Under the pieces are notes generated by a model, which was given only the letters and a program-made list of their open reading frames with translations, was not told the DNA's origin and made no database searches. From contig NZ_CP077073.1 in assembly GCF_019139535.1 (NCBI RefSeq), positions 3,004,501-3,068,500 on the forward strand: 64,000 bases of DNA. Reading direction: 5' to 3'. Position numbers and translations under genes: made by a program. This DNA is from Pseudomonas muyukensis (GTDB lineage: Bacteria; Pseudomonadota; Gammaproteobacteria; Pseudomonadales; Pseudomonadaceae). Shown piece by piece: positions 47,757 to 57,090 of this stretch; the stretch's first letter is position 1; every line of letters begins with the position of its first letter.

Positions 47757-48509
47757 ATGGCATGTGCGAAAGCGGATTTCACCACGCGGCTGCTGCTGGA
47801 CGCCGGCATCGGCCCGGGCATGCGCGTGCTCGATGTCGGTTGTGGCAACGGCGAGGTGAGCCTGCGGCTGGCCGAGCTGGTGGGCGAGGACGGGGCGGTG
47901 GTAGGCATCGACCAGTCGACCGCGGCACTGGCCAGCGCCCAGCAGCGCGAGGCCCCCACGGGCGCGGCATCGCTGCTGTTCGTGGCCGCCGACCTGAACG
48001 CCCCGCCGGCCTCGCTGGGGCTGTTCGACGCCGTGGTCGGGCGGCGGGTGCTGATGTACCAGGCCGATGCGCCCAAGGCGGTGCGGGCCCTGGCCCGACA
48101 ACTGCTGCCCGGTGGCGTGATGGTGTTCCAGGAGCATGACACCACCCTGGCCCCAGCCAGCCTCGAACCCTTCCCGCTGCACCGCAAGGCAACCCGCTGG
48201 CTGCAGCGCATGCTCGCTGCCGAAGGGGCGGACCTGCAGTGTGGTTTCCACCTGCACGCGACCCTGAGCCAGGCCGGCCTGAAGGTTCAGGAGCTGCGCG
48301 CCGAATGCCTGGTGCAGACCCCCGACAACGACACGGGCCTGGCCGCGATCATCCGCGCCTGCCTGCCGCGTATCATCGCCCTGGGCGTGGCCACGCCGCG
48401 CCAGGTCGGCATCGACACCCTGCACGCCCGGCTCGAGGCCGAGCGGCGGCAGGCGCAGGGTATCTACATCGGTGACGTGATGTTCGGCTGCTGGGCCCGC
48501 AAGCCCTAG
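47757..48509 (+). CDS. Class I SAM-dependent methyltransferase
   Basis: A 250-aa Rossmann-type methyltransferase. Motif I is VLDVGCGNGEVSLRLAE, motif II has VVGIDQST, and the later LARQLLPGGVMVFQEHD is motif III-like. AAGGAG precedes ATG 47757. The substrate is not predictable; the domain is generic (methyltransferase 11/25 type). Confidence 0.85.
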   Translation: MACAKADFTTRLLLDAGIGPGMRVLDVGCGNGEVSLRLAELVGEDGAVVGIDQSTAALASAQQREAPTGAASLLFVAADLNAPPASLGLFDAVVGRRVLMYQADAPKAVRALARQLLPGGVMVFQEHDTTLAPASLEPFPLHRKATRWLQRMLAAEGADLQCGFHLHATLSQAGLKVQELRAECLVQTPDNDTGLAAIIRACLPRIIALGVATPRQVGIDTLHARLEAERRQAQGIYIGDVMFGCWARKP

Positions 48510-48555
48510 TGCGGTGTTGGCAAACGTTGGCGAGTGGTTTTTGCAAAACACCACG

Positions 48556-50109
48556 CTAGGCCTCGCTGGCTTCCTCCTCCATGCTTTCTGCCAGCAGTTC
48601 CACCTGGCCGTGGCCGGGCAGCGAGGCGACGATGTTGTCGATCTTGGTCTGGTCGAGAATCGGCGCCGAGCGCATGCGTTCCTTGGCCGCGGCATGGGTC
48701 ACGTCGATTTCGTTGAAGCGCCCGTCCAGCTTGCGGTAATGGGCGTAGCAGCCGATGTCGACGGCGAAGGCCTGGAAGGTACCCTCGGCCGACTTGTGGG
48801 TCAGGGCGGTGGCGCAGCTGTGGATGATGCGGTAGTCGAGCAGGCGATAGATCAGCGCCCGTAGTGCATCGTTTTGCTGCAGCAGTTTTTCCTCGATGAC
48901 GAAGATGTTGTTTTTCTTGTCCAGGCAGAAGCTCTTGATGATGTAGATGCCCTTGATCAGGTCGTCCTGCTCGTCGTCCTTGGAGTCCTGCTTGAGCTCC
49001 TCGATCTTGCGCTCGAAGTTGTTGCGCGAAAGGATCCGCACCTCGTCCTTGCCAATCTTGCCGCCTTCGTTCTGCACGGTCTCGTTGAGCAGGTGCAGGA
49101 ACAGCGAGAGCACGTCGCGCGGCACGCCACCGCCGGCCATCACCAGGCGGTCGAAGCCTTCGCCCTTGAACAGGCCCATGATCTGCGCCTCGCTGATGCC
49201 GGCCTGGGCGCCGAACTGCAAGAGGATGGCGTGGTTCTGCTTGAGGGTGCGGGGGAAGTTGCTGAAGGTGTAGTCGATGTCGATGGGTTGGTAGTCGTGG
49301 CGTTCCTGGGCGCCGATCGGCTGGCCCTCGCGGTCGACGTAGAGGGTGGAGGAGTGGCGCAGGGTGGCGATCTTGAAGTAGATCGGGATGTCCTTGCACA
49401 GCCGATGTACGTAGTCGACGACGAAGGCCTGGTCGGTGCGCTTGAGGTGATACAGGTCGTCGATCTGCAGCAGGATGCCCTTGACCGTGCTCGATGCCGC
49501 GAACAGCTCGCGCAGGTTGTCCTTGAGCCGCGGTAGCCAGAGGTCGAGTTCCTGCAGCTTTTGCCGGTGGATGCGGAACGAGCGCTCGACCTCCTGGGTT
49601 TCCTTGGCCGTGTGCTTGGCGTTGAAGGTGATGTCGTCGATCTTGATGCCGGCGTCGAAGCCGGCATGCTGCTCGCTGGCGCTGCGGCTCCTGACCTCTT
49701 CCTCGTGGGCATCGGCGTTGACGTGCAGGGTTTTGAGCTTGTCGAGGATGTCCTTGATGATCTGCTTGAGCTTTTTCTTCTTGCCGAACCAGCCCGAGAT
49801 GTTCTTGTCCAGTTCGCGGAAGATCGACGCCAGGATTTCCACCAGCACATTGGGGAACGAGTGGCGTTTGAAGTCCTCGCAGTTGAGGTAGATGCTCTTG
49901 AGCTCGGGCTTGAGGCTGCGCGAGGAATGGTGCAGCAGCAGGGTCTTGCCACAACCGCGACGGGCGAAGATGGCGTGGTTCTGCTTGGAGACCGCATCCT
50001 GCAACGCGGTGCCGACGCTGATGTAGGCCACCGGGTCGTTGTCGCGCTGGACGCGCAGGTTTTCCGAGATGACTTCGCGGAGTTTTTCCAGTTGTGCGGG
50101 TTTGAGCAT
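48556..50109 (-). CDS. Uncharacterised P-loop ATPase (AAA/STAND-like)
   Basis: A 517-aa cytoplasmic protein. Walker A is ARRGCGKTLLLH at about residues 49-60, with Ala in place of the first Gly. Walker B is ILLQIDDLYHL at about 212-222, a sensor-like YFKIATLRHS follows, and the C-terminal half is helical. A Lys-rich segment (GKKKKLKQIIKDILDKLK) sits between the Walker motifs. The Orc1/Cdc6-like and STAND ATPases share this layout, but I cannot name the family. It is a single gene between a methyltransferase and a transporter, with no nuclease or toxin beside it. ATG 50109 follows GGAC. Confidence 0.75.
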   Translation of the reverse strand: MLKPAQLEKLREVISENLRVQRDNDPVAYISVGTALQDAVSKQNHAIFARRGCGKTLLLHHSSRSLKPELKSIYLNCEDFKRHSFPNVLVEILASIFRELDKNISGWFGKKKKLKQIIKDILDKLKTLHVNADAHEEEVRSRSASEQHAGFDAGIKIDDITFNAKHTAKETQEVERSFRIHRQKLQELDLWLPRLKDNLRELFAASSTVKGILLQIDDLYHLKRTDQAFVVDYVHRLCKDIPIYFKIATLRHSSTLYVDREGQPIGAQERHDYQPIDIDYTFSNFPRTLKQNHAILLQFGAQAGISEAQIMGLFKGEGFDRLVMAGGGVPRDVLSLFLHLLNETVQNEGGKIGKDEVRILSRNNFERKIEELKQDSKDDEQDDLIKGIYIIKSFCLDKKNNIFVIEEKLLQQNDALRALIYRLLDYRIIHSCATALTHKSAEGTFQAFAVDIGCYAHYRKLDGRFNEIDVTHAAAKERMRSAPILDQTKIDNIVASLPGHGQVELLAESMEEEASEA

Positions 50110-50255
50110 GGCACTGTCCTGTGGCGGGGAAATCCAGGTCAGTAGCAAAACACAACGTCCAATCTGAAATTTCTTGCACTTGTGTAGGCTGTTTCCGAGC
50201 CGCTCCTGCCGGGCTCGGTTGCACCCTTCGTCTGCCTGATGCTGCGCGGTAACGC

Positions 50256-50261
50256 TATACT
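50256..50261 (+). promoter_or_regulatory. Possible -10 box of the YeeE/YedE gene
   Basis: TATACT lies 34 bp upstream of ATG 50295. No good -35 hexamer is found at 16-18 bp, so it is only a weak sigma-70 candidate. Confidence 0.3.
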
Positions 50262-50294
50262 CGCCGGCTGTTCCACGGGTATCCGAGTATCGCT

Positions 50295-51509
50295 ATGGGT
50301 CTTTACATGTCTGCCACACCTGAGCCGCGCCGCCTTGGCGCGCCGTCGATCGCCCTGGCCCTGCTGCTGGCAGGGGCCTGGTTCCTCAACCGGCAAGCCG
50401 GCTTCAAGCAGGTGCTGCTGCTGATCGTCGGTGCCGCGCTGGGCCTGACCCTGTATCACGCCGCCTTCGGCTTCACCTCGGCCTGGCGGGTATTCATCAA
50501 CGAGCGGCGAGGCGCTGGGCTGCGGGCGCAGATGGTCATGCTGGCGCTGGCGGTGCTGCTGTTCTTCCCGGCGCTGGCGGCGGGCAACCTGTTCGGCCAG
50601 CCGGTGACCGGGCTGGTCGCGCCGGCCGGGGTGTCGGTGGTGTTCGGCGCGTTCATCTTCGGCATCGGCATGCAGCTTGGCGGCGGCTGCGCCTCGGGCA
50701 CGCTGTTCACCGTGGGCGGCGGCAATGCGCGGATGCTGGTGACCCTGCTGTTCTTCATCATTGGCTCGGTGAGCGCCACTCACCATGCCGACTGGTGGTT
50801 CGCGCTGCCGTCGTTGCCGGCGACCTCGATCGTCCAGGCCTGGGGCGTAGGCCCGGCGCTGCTGGCCAGCCTGGCGCTGTTCGCGGCGATCGGCTGGGCC
50901 ACGGTGGTGCTGGAGAAGCGTCGCCATGGCGTGCTGGAGGCGGCGCCAGCCACTGAGCACCAGGGGCTGCGCCGCTTCCTGCGCGGGCCTTGGCCGCTGC
51001 TGTGGGGCGCCATTGCCCTGGTCCTGCTGAACTACGCCACCCTGGCCCTGGCCGGACGGCCCTGGGGTATCACTTCGGCCTTTGCCCTGTGGGGCGCCAA
51101 GGCCTTGAACGGGCTGGGCATCGAGGTGGCCAGTTGGGTGTTCTGGCAGGCGCCGGCCAATGCCAAGGCGCTGGCCGCGCCGCTGTGGCAGGACATCACC
51201 ACGGTCATGGACATCGGCATCGTGCTTGGGGCGTTGCTCGCCGCCGGCCTGGCCGGGCGCTTTGCGCCCAGCCTGAAGATTCCCCTGGCCTCGCTGCTGG
51301 CGGCGGTGATCGGCGGGTTGTTGCTCGGCTATGGCTCACGCTTGGCCTATGGCTGCAACATCGGTGCGTATTTCAGCGGCATCGCCTCGGGTAGCGTGCA
51401 TGGCTGGCTGTGGCTGGTGGCGGCGTACACCGGCAACCTGCTGGGCGTGCGCCTGCGGCCGCTGTTCTTTGCCGGGGAGCGGCGGGCCGTGGCGTTGAGC
51501 GGCTGCTAG
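50295..51509 (+). CDS. YeeE/YedE-family sulfur-compound transporter
   Basis: A 404-aa integral membrane protein with about ten helices. The two family motifs are clear: GMQLGGGCASGTLFTVGGGN in the first half and LAYGCNIGAYFSGIASGS in the second. Their Cys residues take part in thiosulfate transport in YeeE. An ATG at 50307 is an alternative start. No TusA-like or sulfurtransferase gene is adjacent. Confidence 0.9.
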   Translation: MGLYMSATPEPRRLGAPSIALALLLAGAWFLNRQAGFKQVLLLIVGAALGLTLYHAAFGFTSAWRVFINERRGAGLRAQMVMLALAVLLFFPALAAGNLFGQPVTGLVAPAGVSVVFGAFIFGIGMQLGGGCASGTLFTVGGGNARMLVTLLFFIIGSVSATHHADWWFALPSLPATSIVQAWGVGPALLASLALFAAIGWATVVLEKRRHGVLEAAPATEHQGLRRFLRGPWPLLWGAIALVLLNYATLALAGRPWGITSAFALWGAKALNGLGIEVASWVFWQAPANAKALAAPLWQDITTVMDIGIVLGALLAAGLAGRFAPSLKIPLASLLAAVIGGLLLGYGSRLAYGCNIGAYFSGIASGSVHGWLWLVAAYTGNLLGVRLRPLFFAGERRAVALSGC

Positions 51510-51676
51510 GCGATGAACGGCGCTTCGGCCGGGGCGGGGGCTTCGGCATCCTGCAGGATGCTGGCGTAGACCGCGCCGCCGCACAACCCGGCCAGGCCGA
51601 TGCTGGCCACGACGATATCGCCCAGGAGCAGGCCGGCAAGCAACAACAGCAGGCTGATGCGAAACACGGTGGTCAT
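51506..51676 (-). CDS. Small membrane protein
   Basis: The product has 56 aa with two hydrophobic stretches: ISLLLLLAGLLLGDIVVASI and GLAGLCGGAVYAS. The tail is Ala/Pro/Glu-rich (EAPAPAEAPF). ATG 51676 follows GGGAG. Its 3' end overlaps the transporter stop by 4 bp on the other strand. Function unknown. Confidence 0.55.
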   Translation of the reverse strand: MTTVFRISLLLLLAGLLLGDIVVASIGLAGLCGGAVYASILQDAEAPAPAEAPFIA

Positions 51677-51815
51677 GGCGCGCTCCCGGGCAGTCGATAT
51701 GGCGTCCTGGCCCACCATAACGTGCTGGTTCCGACCGTACAGTCCTTTGGCACACTTCGCCTGTGCTTTGGCCGAACGAGCGTCACTTGACGATCGGGGT
51801 CATCCCTGATTTCAT

Positions 51816-51829
51816 TGAAACCGTTTTCA
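51816..51829. promoter_or_regulatory. PtxS operator upstream of ptxS
   Basis: TGAAACCGTTTTCA differs by one base from the known PtxS palindrome TGAAACCGGTTTCA. It lies 54 bp ahead of the ptxS start, fitting autorepression relieved by 2-ketogluconate. Confidence 0.75.
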
Positions 51830-51883
51830 TCAGCCCTGCATACACACCAATAACAACCGCTGTAACAAGAAGAAGGGTATCGG

Positions 51884-52906
51884 GTGGACAAGGATCAGGC
51901 GCCCGCGCGCACGCGGGTCACCATCAGCGAAGTCGCCAAGGCCGCGGGCGTGTCCAAGGCCACCGTCTCGCGCTACATGGGTGAGGATCGGCAACTGCTC
52001 GCCGACGCCACGGCCGCGCGCATCGCCGCGGTGGTCGAGCGCCTCGGCTACCGGCCCAATCGCATGGCCAGCGCGCTCAAGCGCGGCCGCACCGGGCTGA
52101 TCGGCATGCTCCTGGCCGATATCCGCAACCCCTATTCGGTGGCGGTGATGCACGCTGTCGAAACCGCCTGCCGCCAACAGGGCTACAGCCTGGTGGTGTG
52201 CAACACCGATTGTGACGATGCCCAGGAGCGCACCCACCTGCAGGCGTTGCAGGCCTACAACGTCGATGGGCTGATCGTGAACACCCTGGGCCATCGGGCC
52301 GGCGAACTGGCCAGCCTGGCCCGCGACCTGCCGATGGTGCTGGTGGACCGGCAGTTGGCCGGGCTGCCGGGCGACCTGGTCGGGCTGGACAATGGCGATG
52401 CCGTCGAGCAGGCGCTCGAGCACCTGCAGCAGCAAGGCTACCGCGACATCCTGGCGGTGACCGAGCCACTCGACGGCACCAGTTCGCGGCAGGAGCGGAT
52501 CGATGCGTTCCTGGCCGGCATCGCCCGGCGCCGAGGGCTGCGTGGGCAGGTGCTGGAGGTCGGCGCGCAACTGGCCGGGCAACTGCAGGGGTTTCTCGCC
52601 GGGGCAGGGCATGGGCCACAGGCGCTGTTCACCTGCAACGGCGTCGCGACCCTCGAAGTGGTGCGCCTGCTGCATGCACGGGGCAAGCAACTGTTCGACG
52701 AGGCAGGGTTGCTGGCCCTCGATGAGCTGGACTGGTACCCCCTGGTCGGCAGCGGCATCACCGCCCTGGCCCAGCCGACCGCCGAGATTGGCGCCGCCGC
52801 CGTGCACTGCCTGCTCGAGCGCCTGCAAGGCAGCCGCGCGCCGGCCCGGCGCCTGGACTTGCGCGCCCGCCTGATTCCCCGAGGCTCAACCCAACCGCGC
52901 CCGTGA
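51884..52906 (+). CDS. ptxS: PtxS, LacI-family regulator of 2-ketogluconate use
   Basis: A 340-aa LacI/GalR repressor. The N-terminal helix-turn-helix is VTISEVAKAAGVSKATVSRY and the hinge region is GYRPNRMASALKRGRTGLIG. The sugar-binding part includes LLADIRNPYSVAVMHAVE. Its place before kguE, the two palindromes and the overall sequence fit PtxS of P. putida, whose effector is 2-ketogluconate. It starts at GTG 51884 with GAAGAAGG upstream. Confidence 0.9.
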   Translation: MDKDQAPARTRVTISEVAKAAGVSKATVSRYMGEDRQLLADATAARIAAVVERLGYRPNRMASALKRGRTGLIGMLLADIRNPYSVAVMHAVETACRQQGYSLVVCNTDCDDAQERTHLQALQAYNVDGLIVNTLGHRAGELASLARDLPMVLVDRQLAGLPGDLVGLDNGDAVEQALEHLQQQGYRDILAVTEPLDGTSSRQERIDAFLAGIARRRGLRGQVLEVGAQLAGQLQGFLAGAGHGPQALFTCNGVATLEVVRLLHARGKQLFDEAGLLALDELDWYPLVGSGITALAQPTAEIGAAAVHCLLERLQGSRAPARRLDLRARLIPRGSTQPRP

Positions 52907-52940
52907 CGGGCTGATCGACGGGTTGTAGCCTGGCTGCAAA

Positions 52941-52954
52941 TGAAACCGGTTTCA
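52941..52954. promoter_or_regulatory. PtxS operator upstream of kguE
   Basis: TGAAACCGGTTTCA is a perfect 14-bp palindrome identical to the published PtxS site. It lies 25 bp before the kguE start, where binding would block transcription of the kgu genes. Confidence 0.85.
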
Positions 52955-52979
52955 TTCAACAAGAACAAGGATCACGAGC

Positions 52980-53750
52980 ATGCACAGCAACACGGTCTCC
53001 ATCAGCCTGTCGAGCTTCGGTGCCGACAGCGTGCGGCACCTCGGCCAGGCGTCCTACCTGCCCTTGCTGGCGGCAGCGGGCGTGCGTCGGGTGGAATGGC
53101 GCGAAGAGCTGTTCGACCAGGCGCCCGATTTCGCCGTATGGCGCAGCCAGGCCGCCGAGCATGGCCTGCAAAGCCTGTACTCCACGCCACTGGAGTTGTG
53201 GCGTGAGGACGGCAGCCTGGAGCCGGCCATCGGCGAGCGCCTGCAGCGCGCCGATGCACTGGGGGCCGTGGCATTGAAGGTGTCGCTGGGGCACTACCGC
53301 GACGGCTGCGACCTGCTGGCCCTCAAGCCACTGCTGCAGGCCCGCGTGGCCTTGTTCGTGGAAAACGACCAGACCGCCCATGGTGGGCGCCTGGAAACCT
53401 TGCTGGCGTTTTTCCGCGAGGCTCAGCGCCTGGCGGTGGCGCCGGGCATGACCTTCGATATCGGCAACTGGTACTGGCACGACGAGTCGCCGTTGCTGGC
53501 CGCGCAGTTGCTTGGCCCGTGGGTGCGCTACGTACACTGCAAGGCCGTGGCGCGGCGCGCTGACGGGCGCCTGGTGGCGGTGCCGCCCCAGGCCCTGGAC
53601 CTGGCCCAGTGGCGTGAGCTGATCAAGCACTTTGCCCCGGGCCTGCCGCGCGCCATCGAATACCCGCTGGTGGCCGACGACCTGCTGGCCTACACCGCCC
53701 AGCAGGTTGCCCAGCTGGCCGAGCTGGAAGGGCAGGTGTGCCATGGCTGA
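52980..53750 (+). CDS. kguE: KguE, TIM-barrel epimerase-like protein of 2-ketogluconate catabolism
   Basis: A 256-aa xylose-isomerase-like TIM barrel. Acidic and His metal ligands occur in RVEWREELFD, VALFVENDQTAHGG, MTFDIGNWYWHDE and VRYVHCKAV. The gene is always found first in the Pseudomonas kgu operon; its exact reaction is not established. AAGGA precedes ATG 52980. Its end overlaps kguK by 8 bp. Confidence 0.85.
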   Translation: MHSNTVSISLSSFGADSVRHLGQASYLPLLAAAGVRRVEWREELFDQAPDFAVWRSQAAEHGLQSLYSTPLELWREDGSLEPAIGERLQRADALGAVALKVSLGHYRDGCDLLALKPLLQARVALFVENDQTAHGGRLETLLAFFREAQRLAVAPGMTFDIGNWYWHDESPLLAAQLLGPWVRYVHCKAVARRADGRLVAVPPQALDLAQWRELIKHFAPGLPRAIEYPLVADDLLAYTAQQVAQLAELEGQVCHG

Positions 53751-54702
53751 GCATGACGTGCTGTGTTTTGGTGAAACCATGGCCATGTTCGTCGCCGGCC
53801 AGTGCGGCGACCTGGCCCAGGTCGAGGGCTTCGGCAAGCGTATCGCCGGGGCCGACAGCAACGTGGCCATTGGCCTGGCGCGCCTGGGCCTGCGGGTCAA
53901 CTGGCTGAGCCGGGTCGGTGACGATTCGCTGGGCGCCTTCGTGCTCGCCACCTTGCGCGGCGAGGGGCTGGATTGCGCCCAGGTCGAAGTCGACGCCGAG
54001 CACCCTACCGGCTTTCAGCTCAAGGAGCGCCGCGACGATGGGCGCGACCCCAGGGTCGAGTATTTCCGTCGCGGCTCGGCGGCGAGCCGGTTGTCGCCCC
54101 AGCACCTGCAGGGGCATTTGCTCAAGGCTCGCCACCTGCATGCCACGGGCATCGCGCCGGCCCTCTCGGCCAGCTGCCGTGCCTTGTCCCACGCGCTGCT
54201 CGACGGCATGCGCAGCCAAGGCCGGAGTATTTCCTTCGACCCCAACCTGCGCCCGTCGCTGTGGCCCGACCGGCAGACCATGATCGATGAGATCAACGCC
54301 CTGGCGGTGAAGGCCGATTGGCTGTTGCCAGGGTTGGAGGAGGGCCGCCTGCTCACCGGGCGCCAGTCGCCCCAGGCCATCGCCGACTTCTACCTGGAGC
54401 GCGGCGTGCAGTGCGTGGCGATCAAGCTGGGCGCCGAGGGTGCCTACTGGCGCGATGCCCAGGGCGCTCATGGCGTGGTGCCCGGCCATCCGGTGGCCCA
54501 GGTGGTGGACACCGTGGGCGCCGGCGACGCTTTCGCCGTCGGCGTGGTCAGCGCCTTGCTCGCAGGCTTGCCCCTGCGCCGCGCGGTGGACCGTGGCAAC
54601 TGGTGCGGCAGCCGCGCGGTGCAGAGCCGCGGCGACATGGAAGGGCTACCGCAGCGGCATGAGCTGGAACGTTATGAAAGCGCCTTGAGCAACCGAGCCT
54701 GA
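53743..54702 (+). CDS. kguK: 2-Ketogluconate kinase (PfkB family)
   Basis: A 319-aa ribokinase-like sugar kinase phosphorylating 2-ketogluconate to 2-keto-6-phosphogluconate. The first PfkB signature lies near IAGADSNVAIGLARLG; the second, with the catalytic Asp, is VVDTVGAGDAFAVGVVSALL. ATG 53743 overlaps the end of kguE; the frame reaching back to 53632 was rejected. Confidence 0.92.
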   Translation: MAEHDVLCFGETMAMFVAGQCGDLAQVEGFGKRIAGADSNVAIGLARLGLRVNWLSRVGDDSLGAFVLATLRGEGLDCAQVEVDAEHPTGFQLKERRDDGRDPRVEYFRRGSAASRLSPQHLQGHLLKARHLHATGIAPALSASCRALSHALLDGMRSQGRSISFDPNLRPSLWPDRQTMIDEINALAVKADWLLPGLEEGRLLTGRQSPQAIADFYLERGVQCVAIKLGAEGAYWRDAQGAHGVVPGHPVAQVVDTVGAGDAFAVGVVSALLAGLPLRRAVDRGNWCGSRAVQSRGDMEGLPQRHELERYESALSNRA

Positions 54703-54749
54703 ACCCGCCGAACCTGATGTGACAAAAACAACAAGACCAGGAGAACCCC

Positions 54750-56027
54750 ATGCACACCGATCGCCTCGCTCCCAGACGCTGGTGGTACATCATGCCCATC
54801 GTCTTCATCACCTACAGCCTGGCCTACCTCGACCGCGCCAACTATGGTTTCGCCGCGGCCTCGGGCATGGCCGACGACCTGCAGATCACCCCGGCGCTGT
54901 CGTCGCTGCTCGGCGCGCTGTTCTTCCTCGGCTATTTCTTCTTCCAGGTACCTGGCGCGATCTATGCGCAGAAGCGCAGCGTCAAGCAGTTGATCTTCGC
55001 CAGCCTGATCCTCTGGGGCGGCCTGGCCACGTTGACCGGGATCGTCCATGACGTCTACTGGCTGATCGTCATTCGTTTCCTTTTGGGCGTGGTCGAGGCG
55101 GCGGTGATGCCGGCCATGCTCATCTACCTGTGCCACTGGTTCACCCGTGCCGAGCGCTCGCGGGCCAACACCTTCCTGATCCTCGGCAACCCGGTGACCA
55201 TCCTGTGGATGTCGGTGGTGTCCGGTTACCTGGTGCAGCAGTTCGACTGGCGCTGGATGTTCATCATCGAGGGCGCCCCGGCGATCATCTGGGCGTTCAT
55301 CTGGTGGCGCCTGGTGGATGATCGTCCCGAGCAGGCCAAATGGCTCGATGCCCAGGAAAAGGCCGCCCTGCGCCAGGCGCTGGAAGCCGAGCAGCAGGGT
55401 ATCAAGCCAGTTAAGAACTACGCCGAGGCGTTCCGTTCGCCGACGGTGATCATCCTGTCGTTGCAGTATTTCTGCTGGAGCATCGGCGTGTACGGCTTCG
55501 TCCTGTGGCTGCCGTCGATCCTCAAGCAGGCCGCGGCGCTGGACATCGTCACCGCCGGCTGGCTGTCGGCGGTGCCCTACCTGGGCGCGGTGCTGGCCAT
55601 GCTCGGGGTGTCCTGGGCTTCGGACCGGCTGCAAAAGCGCAAGCGCTTCGTCTGGCCGCCGCTGTTGATCGCCGCCTTGGCGTTCTATGGCTCCTACGCC
55701 CTGGGCACCGAGCACTTCTGGTGGTCGTACGCCTTGCTGGTGCTGGCCGGGGCCTGCATGTACGCGCCCTACGGGCCGTTCTTCGCCATCGTCCCCGAAC
55801 TGTTGCCGGCCAACGTCGCCGGTGGCGCCATGGCGCTGATCAACAGCATGGGCGCGCTGGGTTCGTTCTCGGGCTCGTACCTGGTTGGCTACCTCAATGG
55901 CGCCACCGGCGGCCCGGGCGCTTCGTACCTGTTCATGTGCGCCGCGCTGCTGCTGGCGGTGGCCCTGACCGCCGTCCTCAATCCTTTGCAACAGGCGCGC
56001 CGGCACAGCCTGGCGCCGAGCCGATAG
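54750..56027 (+). CDS. kguT: 2-Ketogluconate transporter (MFS)
   Basis: A 425-aa 12-helix transporter of the anion:cation symporter family. Typical stretches are YLDRANYGFAAASGMADDL in helix 1, FLLGVVEAAVMPAMLIYLCH, and PVTILWMSVVSGYLVQQFDW. GGAG precedes ATG 54750. It imports periplasmic 2-ketogluconate made by the dehydrogenase at 57-61 kb. Confidence 0.92.
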   Translation: MHTDRLAPRRWWYIMPIVFITYSLAYLDRANYGFAAASGMADDLQITPALSSLLGALFFLGYFFFQVPGAIYAQKRSVKQLIFASLILWGGLATLTGIVHDVYWLIVIRFLLGVVEAAVMPAMLIYLCHWFTRAERSRANTFLILGNPVTILWMSVVSGYLVQQFDWRWMFIIEGAPAIIWAFIWWRLVDDRPEQAKWLDAQEKAALRQALEAEQQGIKPVKNYAEAFRSPTVIILSLQYFCWSIGVYGFVLWLPSILKQAAALDIVTAGWLSAVPYLGAVLAMLGVSWASDRLQKRKRFVWPPLLIAALAFYGSYALGTEHFWWSYALLVLAGACMYAPYGPFFAIVPELLPANVAGGAMALINSMGALGSFSGSYLVGYLNGATGGPGASYLFMCAALLLAVALTAVLNPLQQARRHSLAPSR

Positions 56028-56037
56028 GAGCCTTACG

Positions 56038-57024
56038 ATGAAAAAACGCATCGTCGTCTACAAACGCCTGTCCGATGAGCTGATGGCGCGCTTGCACGCG
56101 CATGCCGAGGTGACCTTGGTGCAAGCGCCGGTTGCCGATGGCCTGGCGCGTTTGCGCGCGGCACTGCCGGGCGCCCATGGCCTGCTGGGTGCCAGCCTGC
56201 GCCTGGACCGTGCGCTGCTCGACCTGGCGCCGCAGCTGGAGGTGATCTCCAGTGTGTCGGTGGGGGTGGACAACTACGATATCGAGGCGCTGGATCAGCG
56301 CGGGGTGCTGCTGACCAACACCCCCGACGTGCTCACCGAAACCACCGCCGACACCGGTTTCGCGCTGATCCTGGCCTGTGCCCGGCGCGTGGTCGAGCTC
56401 GATGGCTGGATTCGCGCCGGCCACTGGCGGGCCGGGATCGGGCCGGCGCAGTTCGGCTGCGACGTGCAGGGCAAAACCCTGGGCATCGTCGGCATGGGCC
56501 GTATCGGCGAGGCCCTGGCCCGACGCGCGCATGCCGGTTTCGGCATGCGCGTGCTGTACCACACCCGCAGCCCGCGGCCCGAGGTGGAGGCGCGGTTCGG
56601 CGCCGGCTATCGCAGCCTTGACGCGTTGCTGGCCGAGTCCGATTTCGTCTGCCTGTGCCTGCCGCTGACCGGCGCTACGCAAAACCTGATAGGCGCGCGC
56701 GAGCTGGCCCTGATGAAACCCTCGGCGATCCTGGTGAACATTTCCCGCGGCCGCGTGCTCGACGAGGCGGCCCTGTTGCAGGCCCTGGCCGCGCGGCGCA
56801 TTCGTGGCGCCGGGCTGGACGTGTTCGTGCAGGAACCGCTGCCGCTGGATTCGCCGCTGCTGCAACTGGATAACCTGGTGGTCACCCCGCATATCGGCTC
56901 GGCCACCTTGGAAACCCGCGAAGCCATGGCCCGCTGCGCGGTGGACAACCTGCTGGCCGCGCTGGCCGGCGAGCGGCCGGCGAACCTGGTCAACCCTGTG
57001 GCCTGGGAGCGGCGAAACAACTGA
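56038..57024 (+). CDS. kguD: 2-Keto-6-phosphogluconate / 2-ketogluconate reductase
   Basis: A 328-aa D-isomer-specific 2-hydroxyacid dehydrogenase. The NAD(P)-binding GxGxxG is in TLGIVGMGRIGEALARRA. The catalytic Arg is in VNISRGRVLDEAAL, Glu in DVFVQEPLP, and His in VVTPHIGSATLET. In this pathway it forms 6-phosphogluconate from 2-keto-6-phosphogluconate. GGAG precedes ATG 56038, 10 bp after kguT. Confidence 0.9.
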   Translation: MKKRIVVYKRLSDELMARLHAHAEVTLVQAPVADGLARLRAALPGAHGLLGASLRLDRALLDLAPQLEVISSVSVGVDNYDIEALDQRGVLLTNTPDVLTETTADTGFALILACARRVVELDGWIRAGHWRAGIGPAQFGCDVQGKTLGIVGMGRIGEALARRAHAGFGMRVLYHTRSPRPEVEARFGAGYRSLDALLAESDFVCLCLPLTGATQNLIGARELALMKPSAILVNISRGRVLDEAALLQALAARRIRGAGLDVFVQEPLPLDSPLLQLDNLVVTPHIGSATLETREAMARCAVDNLLAALAGERPANLVNPVAWERRNN

Positions 57025-57090
57025 ACCTGGTAAGCGTCGCGCTTGCCTCATGTCTACCAAAACAACAGCCTTTGTCTGGTTCGAGATCCC

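Noticed and set aside
48506..50224. 572-codon minus-strand frame beside the ATPase frame
   Set aside because: It is another frame of the same strand, rich in Arg, Gln and Pro, while the chosen frame has Walker motifs.
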